Shown here: piece after piece, positions 7,758 to 10,057 of the stretch
How positions within the stretch are numbered: the stretch's first letter is position 1
How the letters are laid out: the number at the start of each line of letters is the position of its first letter
Assembly: GCA_013002105.1 (NCBI GenBank)
Contig: JABDKS010000441.1
Span: forward strand, 1-10,057
DNA length: 10,057 nt
Source of the DNA: Pirellulaceae bacterium
GTDB lineage: Bacteria > Planctomycetota > Planctomycetia > Pirellulales > Pirellulaceae
Reading direction: 5' to 3'
The notes under the pieces: generated by a model
Told to the model about the DNA's origin: nothing
The model's database searches: none
What the model saw: the letters and a program-made list of their open reading frames with translations, nothing else
Position numbers and translations under genes: made by a program

Positions 7758-9101
7758 TTAAACAGACCAGGGGTCACGATAGTCGATCGTTTGCAGCAAT
7801 CGGTTCGCTTCGTCATCGTCGACGACAACTTCTTTTGCGGCATCCCAGGCCAGCTTGCGACCGAGTTGATGGGAGACATAGCCAAGGTGTCCTGGCGTAA
7901 TACTGCGATGGGCAGTTTGTGCCGGCGCGATACATGGCTGTCGTGAACGCATGCAATCAAGAAAGTTCCGGGCATGATGATCCGATCGGTACACGGTCGT
8001 CGTGCCGGCATCAAAATCGGGCTCGACCCAACGCGGGTCGGAGGCCTCCAAAACACCGCGCGTGACGAACACCCAGCCGTCAGTTCCAATCAGTTTTAAA
8101 CCCTGTCGGTTTTCGGTCGATATCGTCCCCTCGATTCCTCCGTCATAGGTCGATCGAATCGTATAGTCTCGCGGCGTGTTGTAGACGTCGGTTTCTGGAA
8201 ACTTCCAATCGACCGCTTCGACACTCGAGGGGCCATTCTTGTCCGCATCGATTGCCCAGTGCGCAATATCGTTGTGATGGCCGATCCAATCCATCAATAC
8301 GCCGCCGCCGTAAGCGCGATGTCCGCGCCACCAACGATGATGCCTCGCCCGCATATAGGGCAAACGCTGCGACGGACCGCACCAAAAATCATAATTCAAC
8401 TGTTTGGGAATCTTGCTGACCGCCGTCTCGCCCATCGGCTGGTCGTAGCCCGGCGGCAAACCCACATCGAATTTCTCGATCGAACCCAAAACGCCATTGC
8501 GAGCCAATTCGACAGCACGCCGAAATCTCCAATCACTACGCTGTTGCGATCCCGTCTGAAAGACCGCCTTCTGTTTCGCGACTTCGCGATACACCAACTG
8601 GCCTTCGGCAAACAAATGCGTGACCGGTTTTTCGCAATAAACATCCTTCCCAGCCTTGAGCGCAGTCAACGTACACAGTGCGTGCCAATGGTCAGGCGTC
8701 GCGACGACCACCGCATCAATGTCATCTCGTGCGATCAGTTCACGAAAGTCTTCGTAGACATCGAGTCCGCGGTAGTTTTCTTGACCTAATTGATTGGCGT
8801 ACGCCGAATCGATCTTCTTTTTTGCGGGGATCCGGCCAAACGCAGTGCCAGTTCCCCATGGTCGATCGCGGTAATGAAACACATCGACATCGCAGATAGC
8901 GACAATCCGGCAGTCCTCTTGCGACAGGAAGTCATCGATCAGGTTGTAGCCGCGCGAGCCCAAACCGATGATGCCGAGGTTGATCCGATCGTTGGCAGCC
9001 GAAGGGTTTTTCGCGGCCAGGGGATGACAGATCAGCGAACTTGCCGCCAGGGTGCTGGTAGATTGGGCCAGGAAAGATCGACGAGATAGTTTTGACGTCA
9101 T
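7758..9101 (-). CDS. Tat-exported Gfo/Idh/MocA-family NAD(P)-dependent oxidoreductase
   Basis: A 447-residue protein. The N-terminus carries a twin-arginine signal (LSRRSFL, residues 5-11, then a mild hydrophobic stretch to ~30), so it is probably exported already folded with bound cofactor. The Rossmann domain follows (~39-165) with GIIGLGSRG (43-51) and the family signature CEKPV (156-160), whose Lys158 is usually catalytic or structural. The C-terminal alpha/beta domain includes [18 protein letters not shown] (265-282), the active-site histidine region. Relatives oxidise or interconvert sugars, inositols and glycosides; the substrate is not readable here. The frame is open to 9248, but ATG 9101 places the Tat motif correctly at the N-terminus, and the upstream residues do not look like coding sequence of this family. 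It heads a minus-strand cluster with the DUF1080 gene 34 bases downstream. This family is greatly expanded in planctomycetes. Confidence 0.92.
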   Translation of the reverse strand: MTSKLSRRSFLAQSTSTLAASSLICHPLAAKNPSAANDRINLGIIGLGSRGYNLIDDFLSQEDCRIVAICDVDVFHYRDRPWGTGTAFGRIPAKKKIDSAYANQLGQENYRGLDVYEDFRELIARDDIDAVVVATPDHWHALCTLTALKAGKDVYCEKPVTHLFAEGQLVYREVAKQKAVFQTGSQQRSDWRFRRAVELARNGVLGSIEKFDVGLPPGYDQPMGETAVSKIPKQLNYDFWCGPSQRLPYMRARHHRWWRGHRAYGGGVLMDWIGHHNDIAHWAIDADKNGPSSVEAVDWKFPETDVYNTPRDYTIRSTYDGGIEGTISTENRQGLKLIGTDGWVFVTRGVLEASDPRWVEPDFDAGTTTVYRSDHHARNFLDCMRSRQPCIAPAQTAHRSITPGHLGYVSHQLGRKLAWDAAKEVVVDDDEANRLLQTIDYRDPWSV

Positions 9102-9141
9102 CAAACGATACCGGTGTGCTTGAGGGGGGACGGCTGCGTCG

Positions 9142-9147
9142 ATTTTA
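9142..9147 (-). promoter_or_regulatory. Weak candidate -10 box for the Gfo/Idh cluster
   Basis: Read on the minus strand, TAAAAT lies about 40 bases upstream of ATG 9101 and matches the sigma-70 -10 consensus at five of six positions. I see no good -35 hexamer at 16-18 bases from it, so this is only a candidate. Confidence 0.22.
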
Positions 9148-9281
9148 GCTTGCGCGGAATTGGCGGTGGGCTGTGATGGGACAAGTTCAAGTGCTGATCG
9201 ATCAAAAAGCAACTCGTTTCGCAAGCCGATCAGCCCCAAAAATCGCATCCGGCTAAGTGTCGATGGGGGCGGTTTGCTGAG

Positions 9282-9306
9282 ATGATGGAAAGATCGCTTC
9301 CATCAT
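9282..9306. promoter_or_regulatory. Perfect 9-bp inverted repeat, possible operator
   Basis: ATGATGGAA (9282-9290) and TTCCATCAT (9298-9306) are exact reverse complements separated by seven bases. No T-run follows on either strand, so it does not look like an intrinsic terminator. It lies 113 bases upstream of the myo-inositol oxygenase start and just upstream of a -10-like box, a plausible position for a dimeric regulator. The centre-to-centre spacing of 16 bases between the arms is also compatible with a dimer-binding site. The regulator is unknown, and none is encoded in the window. Confidence 0.4.
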
Positions 9307-9323
9307 GCCGATCGATCACAACG

Positions 9324-9331
9324 TATAGAAT
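9324..9331 (+). promoter_or_regulatory. Weak candidate -10 box for myo-inositol oxygenase
   Basis: TATAGAAT contains two overlapping -10-like hexamers, TATAGA and TAGAAT. No convincing -35 hexamer stands 17 bases upstream; the inverted repeat occupies that area. This would give a leader of about 85 bases before the ATG. Candidate only. Confidence 0.25.
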
Positions 9332-9419
9332 GTCGCGTACGGTGGCGACGAACAACACTTTTCGCCACGACGGGCTCAGGTCGTCCTGGACCCTGTGAAA
9401 TCCCCTCACGAATGCTTCG

Positions 9420-10057
9420 ATGAAAAACGTCAACGAACAACAACCTTTGGACAGCCTTGATCAATGGGAAGATGACCTGGTTGAGCGTTATCCGGATGCC
9501 CAAACGAAGTCGCAAGAAGACTTTCGCAACTACGATTCGCCCGAGCGAAAAAGTGTTCGCGAGTTCTACAGATTGAATCATCGCTACCAAACGGTGGACT
9601 TTGTGCAACAAAAGCGGCAGGAATATTTGCCGCTGCGGACGAAGCGGATGAGTATCTGGGAGGCAATGGAGTTTCTTAACACGTTGGTGGACGACAGCGA
9701 TCCGGACACTGATTTGTCCCAAATCGAACACCTGATGCAGACGTCCGAAGCGATTCGTGCCGATGGTCATCCGCGATGGTTCATCCTGACCGGACTGATC
9801 CATGATCTGGGCAAAGTGCTTTGCCTATACGGCGAACCCCAGTGGGCGGTCGTGGGGGATACGTTCCCGGTCGGATGTGCGTTCAGCGACCAAGTGGTGT
9901 TGCCCGAGTTTTTTGATGCCAATCCGGATACGCAAGACGAGCGTTACAGCACACGACTTGGGATTTACCCGGCCAACGTCGGACTCGAACACGTGACCAT
10001 GTCCTGGGGTCACGATGAGTACCTGTACCACGTCGTCAAAGCGTATCTGCCACAAGA
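9420..10057 (+). CDS. Myo-inositol oxygenase, 3' end cut by window edge
   Basis: The first 212 residues of a myo-inositol oxygenase (MIOX, EC 1.13.99.1), a cytosolic non-heme di-iron enzyme that cleaves myo-inositol with O2 to give D-glucuronate. Similarity to the animal enzyme is strong and collinear: [25 protein letters not shown] (54-62), [10 protein letters not shown] (89-98), LIHDLGKVL (126-134), [16 protein letters not shown] (138-153), [12 protein letters not shown] (172-183) and [12 protein letters not shown] (194-205). Four iron ligands are visible: H104, H128, D129 and H198, equivalent to human H98, H123, D124 and H194. The last two (human H220, D253) lie beyond the window, with roughly 70 residues missing. 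ATG 9420 is the only reasonable start, because an in-frame stop lies at 9396-9398; no Shine-Dalgarno is evident. It is divergent from the Gfo/Idh cluster. The conventional symbol for the animal gene is MIOX; no bacterial symbol is assigned. Confidence 0.95.
   Translation, partial: MKNVNEQQPLDSLDQWEDDLVERYPDAQTKSQEDFRNYDSPERKSVREFYRLNHRYQTVDFVQQKRQEYLPLRTKRMSIWEAMEFLNTLVDDSDPDTDLSQIEHLMQTSEAIRADGHPRWFILTGLIHDLGKVLCLYGEPQWAVVGDTFPVGCAFSDQVVLPEFFDANPDTQDERYSTRLGIYPANVGLEHVTMSWGHDEYLYHVVKAYLPQ

Larger units (their letters stand above)
9102..9419. other. Divergent intergenic region between oxidoreductase cluster and myo-inositol oxygenase
   Basis: These 318 bases separate two divergently transcribed genes, so they should hold both promoters. 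I found no credible protein gene or RNA gene here. The contents are a 9-bp perfect inverted repeat (9282-9306), two copies of the short palindrome-like GATCGATCA (9196-9204 and 9310-9318), and weak -10-like boxes facing each way. A stop codon at 9396-9398 closes the myo-inositol oxygenase frame upstream, so that gene cannot extend into the region. Confidence 0.6.

Noticed and set aside
7724..8089. Upstream extension of the DUF1080 frame
   Set aside because: It overlaps the end of the Gfo/Idh gene in another frame, and the Sec signal peptide begins precisely at ATG 7723.
8259..8789. Plus-strand open frame of 176 codons within the Gfo/Idh gene
   Set aside because: Antisense to the conserved oxidoreductase domain with no recognisable protein features.
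9102..9248. Upstream extension of the Gfo/Idh frame by 49 residues
   Set aside because: It would bury the twin-arginine motif at about residue 56; ATG 9101 puts it at residues 7-8 as expected.
9195..9318. Two GATCGATCA palindromes as paired operator sites
   Set aside because: GATC/CGATC strings are frequent throughout this window, so two copies 115 bases apart are not persuasive alone.
9303..9803. Minus-strand open frame of 166 codons opposite the inositol oxygenase gene
   Set aside because: The plus strand encodes conserved MIOX blocks over the same bases; the antisense translation has no family features.

Overview
This window (about 55% G+C by eye) looks like a chromosomal piece from a planctomycete, most likely a marine Pirellulaceae member such as a Rhodopirellula relative. 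The main reasons are a PVC-type giant protein (PmoA-like domain, dehydrogenase-like propeller, HEAT region, C-terminal CxxCH cytochrome c domain), an iduronate-2-sulfatase-like sulfatase, a Tat-exported Gfo/Idh/MocA oxidoreductase and a secreted DUF1080 protein. That combination is typical of the phylum. The assignment rests on gene content alone. Seven protein genes cover almost everything. I saw no rRNA, tRNA, CRISPR array, insertion sequence or phage gene.

Layout. The left half is on the plus strand: a sulfatase cut by the left edge (3-1376), the giant PVC cytochrome-type protein (1448-5293), and a membrane-anchored leucine-rich-repeat protein (5372-6472) that begins with TTG after a good Shine-Dalgarno sequence. 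It meets, tail to tail with 8 bases between, a minus-strand cluster that reads from right to left: Gfo/Idh oxidoreductase (9101-7758), DUF1080 protein (7723-7001) and a DinB-family protein (6999-6481), the last apparently translationally coupled through a GTG start. After a 318-base divergent intergenic region holding a 9-bp perfect inverted repeat, a bacterial myo-inositol oxygenase gene starts on the plus strand (9420) and runs off the right edge.

How the genes may work together (inference). Most products are predicted to be exported and fit extracytoplasmic breakdown of sulfated or otherwise protected glycans. The sulfatase would remove sulfate. The Gfo/Idh enzyme could oxidise a glycoside, possibly at C3, and the DUF1080 protein could cleave the resulting 3-keto-glycoside. 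The PVC protein could move electrons through its c-type heme. Myo-inositol oxygenase makes D-glucuronate from myo-inositol in the cytosol and lies divergent to the oxidoreductase cluster, which suggests but does not prove a shared sugar-acid theme. The DinB-like and LRR proteins have no obvious place in this scheme. The most noteworthy points are the domain fusion in the PVC protein, the Gfo/Idh-DUF1080 pair, the bacterial myo-inositol oxygenase with an operator-like repeat upstream, and the altered sulfatase signature.
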